From Psychroserpens luteolus (lineage in GTDB: Bacteria; Bacteroidota; Bacteroidia; Flavobacteriales; Flavobacteriaceae): a stretch of 64,000 nucleotides of DNA. Under the pieces are notes generated by a model. It made no database searches, was not told the origin of the DNA, and saw only the letters and a list, made by a program, of their open reading frames with translations. Where the stretch lies: positions 62,001 through 126,000 of the forward strand of contig NZ_JAHVXI010000004.1 of NCBI RefSeq assembly GCF_021032705.1, read 5' to 3'. The translations under genes and the position numbers were made by a program. Positions 26,373-35,591 of this stretch are shown piece by piece (positions within the stretch are counted from its first letter, which is position 1; every line of letters begins with the position of its first letter).

Positions 26373-27319
26373 TGATTAAGAAAAACAGGTTGTTTAAATC
26401 GTTTCGTTTTGTAATGATTTCTACTATTTTAAAGTTGAAATCTTTCCGAACTAAAAAGGCAATGCTCATATGTAGTTATCCTAGGAGTGGAAGTACTTGG
26501 ATCATGGAACAAATAAATACCTATCCTAATACCATTGTAAATTGGGAACCGCTTCATGTTCAAAAAGGCGTCGTGCCAGTGTCATTCTTTTTGGGTGAAA
26601 AACCTTTAATACCTGTAGACTCTAAAAGTTCTTCATACAAAAGGTTTTTTGATTGTGTTTTTCGATTTAAAAATAGTAACCAATGGAATACTTGGTACTG
26701 TGGCTTCAAACAAGCTATTACAGCAAAATATGTTATCACGAAATTTGTAAGAGCTAATAATCTATTGCCTTGGTTTGTTAATACATTCGATTTTGAGTAT
26801 AAGCCTATTTACTTGTTACGACATCCAATACCAACGGCTTTGTCTGTTATTAAATCTTTTTCTAATAATGCTTCGGAATTAATGAATTTCACAATGCCGA
26901 AAACACTCAATAACGATAGGTATCATCTACATGTAGATTATATAAACGGTTTGCAGACACGATTAGAACAACACGTCGCCATTTGGTGTATTGATAATAT
27001 TGAAATTATTAATCACAATGATAGTAACCAATGGCTTTCTGTTTATTATGAAAACTTCATTTTAGATCCTAAAACATCTCTAAGTCATATTTTTGAAACT
27101 TGGAATTTGAATTATGATATGACCAAATTAGAAACCATAGATTTTAAAAAGCCTAGCCGAACTGTGTATGACAAAAATGATTTAAAATCTGATGCCAATT
27201 TGCATATTGAATCATTTTTAGAAAAATTCGATCAAGATGAATTACAACGAATTCAAGATATTTTGGATCATTTTGGTGTTAAAAATTATACAGCTTTTGA
27301 TGCTTATCCTAAATGTTGA
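26372..27319 (+). CDS. Sulfotransferase (Sulfotransfer_1/3 type)
   Basis: A 315-residue PAPS-dependent sulfotransferase. The 5'-phosphosulfate-binding loop is ICSYPRSGSTWIMEQI at about residues 33-48, and the 3'-phosphate site is IYLLRHPIPTALSVIKSF near residue 150. It would sulfate a hydroxyl or amino group of the glycan or its lipid-linked repeat. PAPS synthesis genes are not in the window. It overlaps the preceding glycosyltransferase by one base. Two further sulfotransferases at 32186 and 43827 are clearly different sequences, not copies. Confidence 0.92.
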   Translation: MIKKNRLFKSFRFVMISTILKLKSFRTKKAMLICSYPRSGSTWIMEQINTYPNTIVNWEPLHVQKGVVPVSFFLGEKPLIPVDSKSSSYKRFFDCVFRFKNSNQWNTWYCGFKQAITAKYVITKFVRANNLLPWFVNTFDFEYKPIYLLRHPIPTALSVIKSFSNNASELMNFTMPKTLNNDRYHLHVDYINGLQTRLEQHVAIWCIDNIEIINHNDSNQWLSVYYENFILDPKTSLSHIFETWNLNYDMTKLETIDFKKPSRTVYDKNDLKSDANLHIESFLEKFDQDELQRIQDILDHFGVKNYTAFDAYPKC

Positions 27320-27403
27320 TATAAGCTGTAATTTGAAATTGCAGAATGCGGTTTAAACCTGTCTCAATTTATTATATTGCATACATATTTAATACATTAG
27401 TAT

Positions 27404-28363
27404 ATGACGCCAACCGTCTCCATTATAATTCCCACATATAACAGAGTTCATATTATTGATAAGGCTTTGAATTCTATTATAGATCAAACGTATAGCAATT
27501 GGGAATGTATAGTGGTAGATGATGGTTCTACAGATGACTCTTTAAACTTGTTAGAGCAATTTCACAAAAAAGATCAACGTATTAGTTATTACAAAAGAGA
27601 AAGAACTCCAAAGGGTGCTCCCACATGCCGAAATATTGGTCTTGAACATGCGCATGGTGATTATGTGATCTTTTTAGATTCTGATGATTATTTAATGCCG
27701 TTTTGTTTACAACAGCGTGTAGACCAAATACAAAATCATCAAGATCACGATTTTTTAGTCTTCCCTATGGGTATGAAAGGTTATGGTAAAGTGACCAAAA
27801 AAGAGATAGAACCTAGCGACTCATACCTAATCGATTTTTTATCCTTTAAATTGGCATGGTCAATTATGTGTCCTATTTGGAAACGGTCATTTCTTAAAAC
27901 GCTTAAGGGTTATACCGAAGGTTACCCAAGATTTAACGATCCAGAGTTAATGATTAGAGCTCTAATACAAGATGAGGTTAAATTTAAAGTGTGTCATGAC
28001 CTAGATTATGATACGGTTTATGTGCCTGCAGAAATGGATAAGAAAATATACAAAGACAAAGTCTATAAAAGCTTGCAGTTATTTATTCCAGATATTTGTA
28101 AAACTCTGGATGATCACGAAAAATCTGATCATAAAAAGCACTTATTGAATTACCTTTTGCTTTGGTTTAAAAGTTTCTATTTGCCGTTAAAAACGAGTCG
28201 GTTAAAAGAATCTTTAGATCTTATAAAATTGTTTAGAAAACAGGAGATTTTATCGTTTTCAAAGTCTTTGAAACTCAAATATAATTTACTCGGCTATTCA
28301 TTTTATAATTATTTTTTTCAACGATTTAGGAATAGGTTAAGGCGAAAAACGTTTTATAACTAA
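27404..28363 (+). CDS. Family 2 glycosyltransferase
   Basis: A 319-residue GT-A enzyme with the opening VSIIIPTYNRVHIIDKAL, VVDDGSTDDSL, GAPTCRNIGLEHAHG and the metal-binding FLDSDD. The C-terminal part ends in a basic, aromatic-rich stretch that may touch the membrane. The 84 bases before its ATG are the largest gap in this part of the locus and contain no clear promoter. Sugar specificity is unknown. Confidence 0.92.
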   Translation: MTPTVSIIIPTYNRVHIIDKALNSIIDQTYSNWECIVVDDGSTDDSLNLLEQFHKKDQRISYYKRERTPKGAPTCRNIGLEHAHGDYVIFLDSDDYLMPFCLQQRVDQIQNHQDHDFLVFPMGMKGYGKVTKKEIEPSDSYLIDFLSFKLAWSIMCPIWKRSFLKTLKGYTEGYPRFNDPELMIRALIQDEVKFKVCHDLDYDTVYVPAEMDKKIYKDKVYKSLQLFIPDICKTLDDHEKSDHKKHLLNYLLLWFKSFYLPLKTSRLKESLDLIKLFRKQEILSFSKSLKLKYNLLGYSFYNYFFQRFRNRLRRKTFYN

Positions 28364-28368
28364 ATTTT

Positions 28369-29532
28369 ATACCAATCAAAAAAGTTATACTACTCATACG
28401 ATTATTAAACTTTTTTCTGTTTGAATCTAAAAAGATAAAACAGGCTAAAGTCGTATTCTTTTTTCCGTATTATCATATTGGAGGTGCCGAAAATGTACAC
28501 TTACAAATTGTAAAGTCCATAAAAGAGACTAAGAGCTACATGCTATTTACAAAGCAATCAAAAAGCGCCACGCTCTTAAACAAATTTAATCAAGTATCGC
28601 GTTGTGCAGATGTTTTTCAATTTGTTCGTCACGATGGATATATCAAGACTTTATTCATTAAAAAATTAAAACGCTTACTCAATGAGAGCTCGCAATTAAT
28701 ATCGGTTTTTGGTTGTAATACGGAGTTTTATTATCAATTCTTGCCTCATGTAAATACAAACGTAAAAAGAATAGATCTTACGCATGCGTTTTCAACACCA
28801 GATTACGGGCTAGAGCAATTCAGCATACCTTTTGTTGATTACTTGGATTATAGAATCGTTATTAATGCCAAAACAAAGAAAGATTTTGAACAGCAATATG
28901 TAGAACATAATATGCCTAAAGACCGACGAGATCATATCCTATGTATTCCTAATGGAATAGATATTGAAACGAATGGTATGAATAGGAATAAGACTTCTGA
29001 TTTAACTGTTGGTTTCTTCGGAAGGTGGTCAAAAGAAAAAAGACCACAATTGTTTTTAGATGTGGCCAAGCTCCTTAATGATGAACATAGAACTATCAAT
29101 TTTAAAATGGCAGGAACGGCTCTCGAACCTCATAAAGCTCAAATAGAAAATTCTAATGTGGAGTATTTGGGAGAACTTTCTGAAACAAGCGCAATTTCAG
29201 ATTTTTATAAAAGCATTGACATTTTAGTGATCACGTCTTATAGAGAAGGTTTTCCATTGGTTATCATGGAAGCTATGAGCTATGGTGTTATTGTAATGGC
29301 AACTAATGTTGGAAGTATTAGTGAGCACATTAAAACCAATGAAAATGGGATGTTAATAACTGAAACAGATCCAGACCAAATAGTAAGGACAATAGCAGAA
29401 AAAATAGTAGTTTTATCAAACGATTCTGAGCTTAAAAAAGAATTGCATTCCAATGCCTTAGATTATGCAACATCAAACTTTGGAATTCGTCAATTTAATA
29501 AAGCTTACAGAGCGTTGTTAACCAATGAGTAG
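28369..29532 (+). CDS. Family 4 glycosyltransferase with no standard start codon
   Basis: The frame is open from 28360 and codes for a normal GT4 N-terminus, including VVFFFPYYHIGGAENVHLQ, before the first ATG at 28540. No ATG, GTG or TTG lies in frame between the upstream in-frame stop (28357-28359) and 28540. A start at ATA (28369) or ATC (28375, giving MKKVILLI) would sit just after the stop of the previous gene, as expected here. If translation really begins at 28540, about 57 residues and the GGAE acceptor loop are lost. The C-terminal domain is complete (VGFFGRWSKEKRPQL, then EGFPLVIMEAMSYG). This may be an unusual start, a start-codon mutation or a sequencing error. Confidence 0.75.
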   Translation: MPIKKVILLIRLLNFFLFESKKIKQAKVVFFFPYYHIGGAENVHLQIVKSIKETKSYMLFTKQSKSATLLNKFNQVSRCADVFQFVRHDGYIKTLFIKKLKRLLNESSQLISVFGCNTEFYYQFLPHVNTNVKRIDLTHAFSTPDYGLEQFSIPFVDYLDYRIVINAKTKKDFEQQYVEHNMPKDRRDHILCIPNGIDIETNGMNRNKTSDLTVGFFGRWSKEKRPQLFLDVAKLLNDEHRTINFKMAGTALEPHKAQIENSNVEYLGELSETSAISDFYKSIDILVITSYREGFPLVIMEAMSYGVIVMATNVGSISEHIKTNENGMLITETDPDQIVRTIAEKIVVLSNDSELKKELHSNALDYATSNFGIRQFNKAYRALLTNE

Positions 29533-30358
29533 TAATCAAAACATATTAGTTTCTGTAGTCGTGCCATGTTATAATCAGGCGCAATATTTAGATGATGCCT
29601 TGCAGTCAGTTTTAGATCAAAGCTATACAAATTGGGAATGTATTATTATTAATGATGACTCTCCAGACCATACTGAAGAGGTCGCTAAGGTTTGGGTTGA
29701 AAAAGACCAGCGATTTTTCTATTTAAAACAAGACAACAAAGGACTTTCTGGTGCTAGAAATTTTGGGATAAGCCACGCGAAAGGCGAGTATATCTTGCCT
29801 TTGGATGCCGATGATAAAATTGGTGGTGACTACCTAGACCTGGCGATTAAGGCCTTTAAAAAAGATCAAGCATTAAAGGTTGTTTACAGTAATGCAGAGA
29901 AGTTTGGTCTAGAAAATAAAACATGGAATTTAAGACCTTTTTCTCTTTTTAATTTAGCAAAAAGCAATGTTATATTTTGTTCGGCAGTATTCAAAAAGGA
30001 AGATTGGGAGCATGTTGGTGGTTATGACGAACATATGAAAGGAGGTTTAGAAGACTGGGAGTTTTGGATACATATTTTAAAGTTTGGTGGTGAAGTCTTT
30101 AAGATCGATAAGGTGTGTTTTTTCTATAGAATTAAAGAAAACTCAATGATCAAAGACATCGCTGTTGATGATAAAATGGAACTCTACAGATATGTGAGTA
30201 TTAAACATGCCGATTTCTTTGTGAATCAGTTGGGATCATTTAAAGAATTTATGTCTCAAGGCTTGAAAGAAAATGATGAACTTAGAGTACTTGTAAATAG
30301 CAAAAAAAATGCATTACACGTTTTACTGAAACCAATCACACGCTTTTTTAAATTTTAA
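29525..30358 (+). CDS. Family 2 glycosyltransferase
   Basis: A 277-residue GT-A enzyme with VSVVVPCYNQAQYLDDAL, INDDSPDHTEE, GLSGARNFGISHAKG and the metal site LPLDADDK. The later MKGGLEDWEFWIHI helix carries the ED motif expected to include the catalytic base. It overlaps the preceding GT4 by 8 bases. Specificity is not assignable. Confidence 0.92.
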   Translation: MSSNQNILVSVVVPCYNQAQYLDDALQSVLDQSYTNWECIIINDDSPDHTEEVAKVWVEKDQRFFYLKQDNKGLSGARNFGISHAKGEYILPLDADDKIGGDYLDLAIKAFKKDQALKVVYSNAEKFGLENKTWNLRPFSLFNLAKSNVIFCSAVFKKEDWEHVGGYDEHMKGGLEDWEFWIHILKFGGEVFKIDKVCFFYRIKENSMIKDIAVDDKMELYRYVSIKHADFFVNQLGSFKEFMSQGLKENDELRVLVNSKKNALHVLLKPITRFFKF

Positions 30359-30359
30359 A

Positions 30360-31274
30360 TTGGAACACAAAGAGCCATACATAAGTATTATTTTACCTGT
30401 CTATAATGGTGAAAACACATTAAAGGCAACTCTGGATAGCCTGCTCAATCAAACCTTTACTAATTTTGAAGTCCTAATCGGTATTGATGGTACAAAAGAC
30501 GGTTCTAAAACTATTGCAGAAAGCTTTGGTGACAAACGTATCAAAATTTTTGAAAACCCTAAGAACCTTGGACTAGGACCAAATCTAAATGCTATTATCA
30601 AGCATGCTCATCCAAGTTCAAAATATTTTGCAATGGCAGAGCAGGACGACTATTATGTGCCAGAACGTTTGCAGTGGCAAATTGTTGTTTTGGATGAAAA
30701 AGAAGACGTTGGCTTAGTATCTGGTATTGTTGAGTATAAAAGTAAGGATGGGAGCTTTTTCTTTCCTGGAATACTCATCGATAAAAAGCAATTTCCTAAA
30801 GGGGAAGAGTTGTTCTTACTCTTGTATAAGTATCAGCTTAAAGTCGTCAATACTTGTATGATGTGGCGAAAATCTGTTCATGAGGAACACAATTTAAAAT
30901 TTACCGATAAGTATCCTAATATGAACATTGATTGGGATTTTATCATGAGGTTTTCGCTGGTTTCTAATATTTATGGTATTCATGAGGTTTTAGTCGTCAT
31001 GAGTAGAGATGCTAATAATGATTCTGTAACAAGAAACAAAAGCCTTCAGCATGAAACTACTAGGCGACTGTTGATGGATTTTCGAGACGAATTTCCAAAT
31101 ATTGTTAAGGATAGCGATTATAAAAGGGCTTTAAAAGTACATCGTAAAGTAGAACTTGGTCACCATACTAAACTTAATATCTTTTTCTATGGCATATATT
31201 ATTTTATCTTATATCAAGATTTTTATTTTATAAAGTATATTTTCATGAGAATTAAACGCTTTATGAAGTTTTAA
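30360..31274 (+). CDS. Family 2 glycosyltransferase (TTG start)
   Basis: A 304-residue GT-A enzyme with YISIILPVYNGENTLKATL, IGIDGTKDGSK, LGLGPNLNAI and AMAEQDDYYVPERL, where QDD is the metal-binding site. The TTG codon directly after the previous stop gives MEHKEPYISII, which places the first beta strand as usual, so the non-ATG start is credible. No other glycosyltransferase function is suggested by the context. Confidence 0.9.
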   Translation: MEHKEPYISIILPVYNGENTLKATLDSLLNQTFTNFEVLIGIDGTKDGSKTIAESFGDKRIKIFENPKNLGLGPNLNAIIKHAHPSSKYFAMAEQDDYYVPERLQWQIVVLDEKEDVGLVSGIVEYKSKDGSFFFPGILIDKKQFPKGEELFLLLYKYQLKVVNTCMMWRKSVHEEHNLKFTDKYPNMNIDWDFIMRFSLVSNIYGIHEVLVVMSRDANNDSVTRNKSLQHETTRRLLMDFRDEFPNIVKDSDYKRALKVHRKVELGHHTKLNIFFYGIYYFILYQDFYFIKYIFMRIKRFMKF

Positions 31275-31280
31275 ATAGTA

Positions 31281-32162
31281 ATGAAGACATTTGTAAATAA
31301 ACTAATATTATTCTTACTGATTGCGGTGGTAACTATCGTTGGTACTATAGCGCTCATTAATAATTTAGTTAATAAAAATGCGAGTTTTAAAATTGATAAA
31401 GTCAGTAGTTCAATTGTGTTAGGCCATTCGCATGCAGAGTGTGCGTATAATGATGATTACATAAAGAATACATCAAATTATGCGCAATCAGGAGAGTCTT
31501 ATCTCTATACATTTATCAAAGCAAGACAATTAATTAAAGATAATCCAACTATAGAACATATTTATGTGGAGTTTACAAACGATCAAATCAAGTTAAATAA
31601 GAACGATTGGATTTGGGGTGATAATTACTTATCAGATAAATACCCTAAATATGCTCCTTTTATGACGCTGAAAGAGCAACGTTTATTATTAACTCATAAT
31701 TTTCGTGGTTATATGAATGTGGTTTCCGTAGCAACCAATAAAAACCTACTCAAATTAATCAATAACAAAAATGATCATACCAAGATCATTGGAGGATACA
31801 AAGCTCTTGATCACCAATTAGATTTAGATAAAATTACTGAGAGCGAAATAGAATTAGCGATCACGACTTCAAAGGATTCTATTTCAGTTCATAATGTTTT
31901 ATATTTAAAGAAGCTAATCGATTATTGTAAGGAAAAAGAGAAAAAGATCACTTTGATTAGGAGTCCGCTTCATCGCAAGAACAATGATCGCAAAAATGAA
32001 GACACCTTTCAACGCATACGATTAGAGTATTTTAAGGATGTAGAATTTTTAGATTTTATAGATTTTCCTTTAGAAGATACAGATTTTGCAGATTTAGAGC
32101 ATTTAAATAGTCAAGGCGCTATAAAATTCTCAGCATATATTGATAATCAGTTCAATCCATAA
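31281..32162 (+). CDS. Membrane-anchored SGNH-like protein, possible sugar O-acyl transfer partner
   Basis: A 293-residue protein with one N-terminal membrane helix (about residues 8-28) and an outside domain. It is not a member of a family I can name with certainty, but two SGNH-type blocks are visible: GHS50HAE near the start, in the place of the GDS nucleophile block, and D271-L-E-H274-LN near the end, the usual Asp-x-x-His pair. DltD, AlgJ and AlgX have this general layout and work with an MBOAT protein; an MBOAT is encoded at 41114. An acyl-transfer or esterase role is therefore a reasonable inference, not a firm call. Confidence 0.6.
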   Translation: MKTFVNKLILFLLIAVVTIVGTIALINNLVNKNASFKIDKVSSSIVLGHSHAECAYNDDYIKNTSNYAQSGESYLYTFIKARQLIKDNPTIEHIYVEFTNDQIKLNKNDWIWGDNYLSDKYPKYAPFMTLKEQRLLLTHNFRGYMNVVSVATNKNLLKLINNKNDHTKIIGGYKALDHQLDLDKITESEIELAITTSKDSISVHNVLYLKKLIDYCKEKEKKITLIRSPLHRKNNDRKNEDTFQRIRLEYFKDVEFLDFIDFPLEDTDFADLEHLNSQGAIKFSAYIDNQFNP

Positions 32163-32185
32163 TTTAAAATTTTTGAAGACAGTAG

Positions 32186-32908
32186 ATGATAGACCACAAG
32201 CATAAAATCATTTTTATTCACATTCCAAAATGCGCTGGAACTAGCGTCTATAAATTTTTTAATCCAGATGTGAAATTTGATTTCAGAACACCAAATTATG
32301 ATATCCACTATGGTTGGTGTCCTGATAGAAAAATTCATATGCAGCATGCTACGTCGAAACAGCTGGTTGAATTAAATTTGATTACGCCAGAGCAATGGAA
32401 CACGTATTTTAAATTTACCTTTATTAGAAATCCGTGGGATCGTGTGTATTCAGATTATTTATGGATAAGAAAAACAGCGAAGATCAATGATACATTTATA
32501 AACTACCTCAATAAATCTGGAAGCTTTTCGAGTATTTTAAGTGATGATACCAACTTTGATTACAGAGGTGATCATTTAAGACCACAAACAGATTTTTTTA
32601 ATGATGATCAGTATAAAATGGATTTCATTGGTAATTTTGAAACGTTTTCTGCAGACATGGAAAAAATACTAAAGCTTATAAAAGCTGGTGAGGTATTTGA
32701 TTTTCATGAGAATATTAAAACAAAAGATAAGTTACATTATTCCTACTTTTTTAGCGCAAAACGGAAGCAATTATTTGAAGATTTATACCAGCAAGATATT
32801 CTTAAACTTGAGTATACATTTCAGAATAAAAAGAAAGAGGATGGAAAAGCTTGGGTACCGTTTACTTATTACGATATCATCAATACTAATAAACTTCTAA
32901 GAAAATAG
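32186..32908 (+). CDS. Carbohydrate sulfotransferase, Sulfotransfer_2 type
   Basis: A 240-residue protein with the PAPS-binding loop IIFIHIPKCAGTSVYKFF near the N-terminus and the 3'-phosphate motif FKFTFIRNPWDRVYSDYLW around residue 75. HIPKCAGTS is the hallmark of the Sulfotransfer_2 family, which includes animal chondroitin/dermatan/heparan sulfotransferases and bacterial relatives acting on polysaccharides. It lies between the SGNH-like gene and a GT2 gene whose ATG follows its stop directly. The sulfated position is unknown. Confidence 0.92.
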   Translation: MIDHKHKIIFIHIPKCAGTSVYKFFNPDVKFDFRTPNYDIHYGWCPDRKIHMQHATSKQLVELNLITPEQWNTYFKFTFIRNPWDRVYSDYLWIRKTAKINDTFINYLNKSGSFSSILSDDTNFDYRGDHLRPQTDFFNDDQYKMDFIGNFETFSADMEKILKLIKAGEVFDFHENIKTKDKLHYSYFFSAKRKQLFEDLYQQDILKLEYTFQNKKKEDGKAWVPFTYYDIINTNKLLRK

Positions 32909-33769
32909 ATGAAAGTCTCTGTAATCTTACCCAACTACAACCATGCAGATTATTTAGAAGAGAGGCTAGATAGTATCGTTAATCAAACATATCAGAACAT
33001 TGAGCTTATTATTCTAGATGATGCCTCAACAGATAACAGCCTTGAGGTGTTAAATCGCTATGCGTCACATGAAAAAGTATCTCATTTTATTATCAATGAA
33101 AACAATTCAGGATCTCCTTTTTTACAATGGAAAAAAGGGCTTCATCTAGCTACAGGTGATTATATATGGATTGCCGAAAGTGATGATTCTTGTGAGTTGG
33201 ATTTTATAGAAACACATGTGAAGCATCTTCAAAAATTCGATGTTTCAGTTGCAAAAACATTAATCATATCAAAAGAAGGTAAAACAAATAAGGCTTTAGA
33301 GCATCCAATAGTGGTTAATGATTCACAACTCACAATTACAGCAGAGCACTTTGTAAATTGTCCAATTTCGAATGTAAGTACAGCCATGTTTAAAACTATT
33401 GATAAGGCAAAACTCGAAGCATCTACATTTTCCGAGTATAATTTGATTGGTGATTTAGTGTTCTATTTTGAATTTTTTAATACGCTTAATATCACCGAAA
33501 ATATCGATACTACAAGCTATTTTAGGCAGTTTGGTTTGTCAAATCTAACAACTAAGAGCATGAGGTATTTTCATAAGTACTTGGTTGAGCATATTCGATT
33601 TATAAAATACGTGAATACAATTGAAAATGGAACGATTAAACACTTAGTAAAACCTTATATTAAAAGACGATTTTATAAAATTATGCATCGTAAAACGCTT
33701 AATGAAAAATTATCACTTCGCTTTTTTATTATTTTTCTGAAATACAAATATGAAATGCTCATTAATTAG
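32909..33769 (+). CDS. Family 2 glycosyltransferase
   Basis: A 286-residue GT-A enzyme starting VSVILPNYNHADYLEERL, with LILDDASTDNSLEV, the loop NENNSGSPFLQWKKGL and the metal site WIAESDDSCEL. GSPFxQWxKGL is typical of a GT2 group often found in O-antigen clusters. The start codon follows the previous stop with no gap. Specificity unknown. Confidence 0.92.
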   Translation: MKVSVILPNYNHADYLEERLDSIVNQTYQNIELIILDDASTDNSLEVLNRYASHEKVSHFIINENNSGSPFLQWKKGLHLATGDYIWIAESDDSCELDFIETHVKHLQKFDVSVAKTLIISKEGKTNKALEHPIVVNDSQLTITAEHFVNCPISNVSTAMFKTIDKAKLEASTFSEYNLIGDLVFYFEFFNTLNITENIDTTSYFRQFGLSNLTTKSMRYFHKYLVEHIRFIKYVNTIENGTIKHLVKPYIKRRFYKIMHRKTLNEKLSLRFFIIFLKYKYEMLIN

Positions 33770-33780
33770 TATCATTGTAA

Positions 33781-34800
33781 ATGTCTAAAATTTATATCAT
33801 CTCTAAAGATTGGGCCAGATCTGGAAAGTACTCTGGGTATCAAAAAATCATTAACTTTTTGAGTGTTGATTTTAGTTTAGTACGACATAATAACTTGCCT
33901 TATAGAATTAGACGCTACTTTGTAAAGAAGACTAATCTGGTTAATTATAAAGGTGAAAATATAACGAAAGAGTTTAAAATACTCTTGAAGGCATTTACGA
34001 CAAGAAGAGTGCATATTATCTATGGCGAAATGGATTATTATTATCTTAAATTGTTGAAGAAATTTCCATTTGGTTCTAAAAAAAATATACTCTCAGCAAC
34101 ATTTCACCATCCACCATATGAACTTGAAAACAGGTTGCAATACAATCGAAAAGAAGTACTTGGAGCTTTGGATAAAATTATTGTCATGGGATCTAATCAA
34201 ATTCCGTTTTTGAAACAATATACCAATGCCGAAATAAAGTTCATTCCACATGGTATTGATACTAGCTATTTTAGACCACCAGCTCGAGAAGGTGAGCGAA
34301 AAGACCAGATTTTTATCTTTGGTATATCACATCGTGATCACGATAGAAATTTAAAAATAATCAATAGGGTCAATGAGGTTTTAGACCTAAGGTTTATTAT
34401 TGTGATGTTTGAAGAACATGCCAAATTGTATGAGCATATCGAAAACGCCGAAATCATAACACGTAATATTAACGATGTTGAACTGCTCGATTTTTATCAA
34501 ACATCTAAGGCGGTACTGATGTCGTTTAAAGAGTGTACAGCCTCTAATGTGATCTTAGAAGCTTTGGCTACAGGTTGTCCTTTAGTAATGAATAATGTTG
34601 GAGCAGTGAAAGAATACATAACTGAAGAGAGTGGGATACAGCTTTTTGAGACGAACGATATAGAAGCTTCAGTACATTATATTTCGAGATTATTTACCGA
34701 TGATAATTTTTTAAACGACGTTTCAAAAAAACATATAGAATTGGCACAATCCTATACTTGGGAAAAAGTGTCTAAAATGACTGAAGATTTCTTATTTTAA
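33781..34800 (+). CDS. Family 4 glycosyltransferase
   Basis: A 339-residue GT-B enzyme. It opens with IYIISKDWARSGKYSGYQ, has an acceptor-side TFHHPPYEL motif, KFIPHGIDTSYFRPP between the domains, and the C-terminal ECTASNVILEALATGCPLVM block with the catalytic-type Glu. The donor sugar cannot be told. It is followed by a methyltransferase gene after 35 bases. Confidence 0.92.
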   Translation: MSKIYIISKDWARSGKYSGYQKIINFLSVDFSLVRHNNLPYRIRRYFVKKTNLVNYKGENITKEFKILLKAFTTRRVHIIYGEMDYYYLKLLKKFPFGSKKNILSATFHHPPYELENRLQYNRKEVLGALDKIIVMGSNQIPFLKQYTNAEIKFIPHGIDTSYFRPPAREGERKDQIFIFGISHRDHDRNLKIINRVNEVLDLRFIIVMFEEHAKLYEHIENAEIITRNINDVELLDFYQTSKAVLMSFKECTASNVILEALATGCPLVMNNVGAVKEYITEESGIQLFETNDIEASVHYISRLFTDDNFLNDVSKKHIELAQSYTWEKVSKMTEDFLF

Positions 34801-34835
34801 ACCATTAAATGGTTATGATGAATCTCATTTAAACT

Positions 34836-35585
34836 ATGGATGATAAACTCACAACACAAGCATATTGGGAAGCATATTACAAACGTAATAATGTATCGAA
34901 ACAACAAATTATAAATGTTTGCTCTCAATACGATACCTATTGGGATTTGCTTTTTGGTGATAAACCTGAAGGTAAAGACTTAATAGAGATTGGAGGCTTT
35001 CCTGGACGTTATCTAGCCTATTTAGCATCAAAATACAATGTGAAACCTACGTGCTTAGACTATAATTCTGATGCAAAACAAATAGAGGCTAGTTTTAATG
35101 TATTGGATGTTAATGATTATGATATTCTTCAAAAAGATTTTACAACATATGAGACACTAAAAACGTATGATTATGTAATTTCCAATGGCTTTATTGAGCA
35201 TTTTGAAGATTTCAACAGTATACTTGATAATCATGTAAGCTATCTTAATAATCATGGGAAGATGCTCATCATGATACCTAATATGAAAGGCTATATTAAG
35301 CTATATAAACAACTTGTAGATCCTAAAAATCTAGCGATTCATAATTTAAAATGTATGTCCTTAGACGTTTTTAAAGATTTTGCTGCTAGGCATAATCTAA
35401 AAATTAAAGAGCTCACTTATTTTGGGGGATTTCCACATGCAGTCCATCAAGAATTGAATATCGTACAAAAGGTTATCTATAAATTACATCGCTTATTCTT
35501 TAAAAAAATAGCAAATAAATGGGTGAATAAATACCCATCAAAACAGTTCTCTTCGACTATATTGGCTATTTTTGAAAAAAAATAA
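34836..35585 (+). CDS. Class I SAM-dependent methyltransferase
   Basis: A 249-residue methyltransferase with motif I at DLIEIGGFPGRYLAYLA, the acidic loop TCLDYNSDA, YDYVISNGFIEHFEDF (motif II region) and MLIMIPNMKGY. It belongs to the methyltransferase_11/25-like group. In this locus it most likely O-methylates a sugar; in ABC-exported O-antigens such a methyl group can cap the chain for recognition by the Wzt C-domain, but here that is speculation. AsnB follows after 6 bases. Confidence 0.9.
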   Translation: MDDKLTTQAYWEAYYKRNNVSKQQIINVCSQYDTYWDLLFGDKPEGKDLIEIGGFPGRYLAYLASKYNVKPTCLDYNSDAKQIEASFNVLDVNDYDILQKDFTTYETLKTYDYVISNGFIEHFEDFNSILDNHVSYLNNHGKMLIMIPNMKGYIKLYKQLVDPKNLAIHNLKCMSLDVFKDFAARHNLKIKELTYFGGFPHAVHQELNIVQKVIYKLHRLFFKKIANKWVNKYPSKQFSSTILAIFEKK

Positions 35586-35591
35586 AACTCT

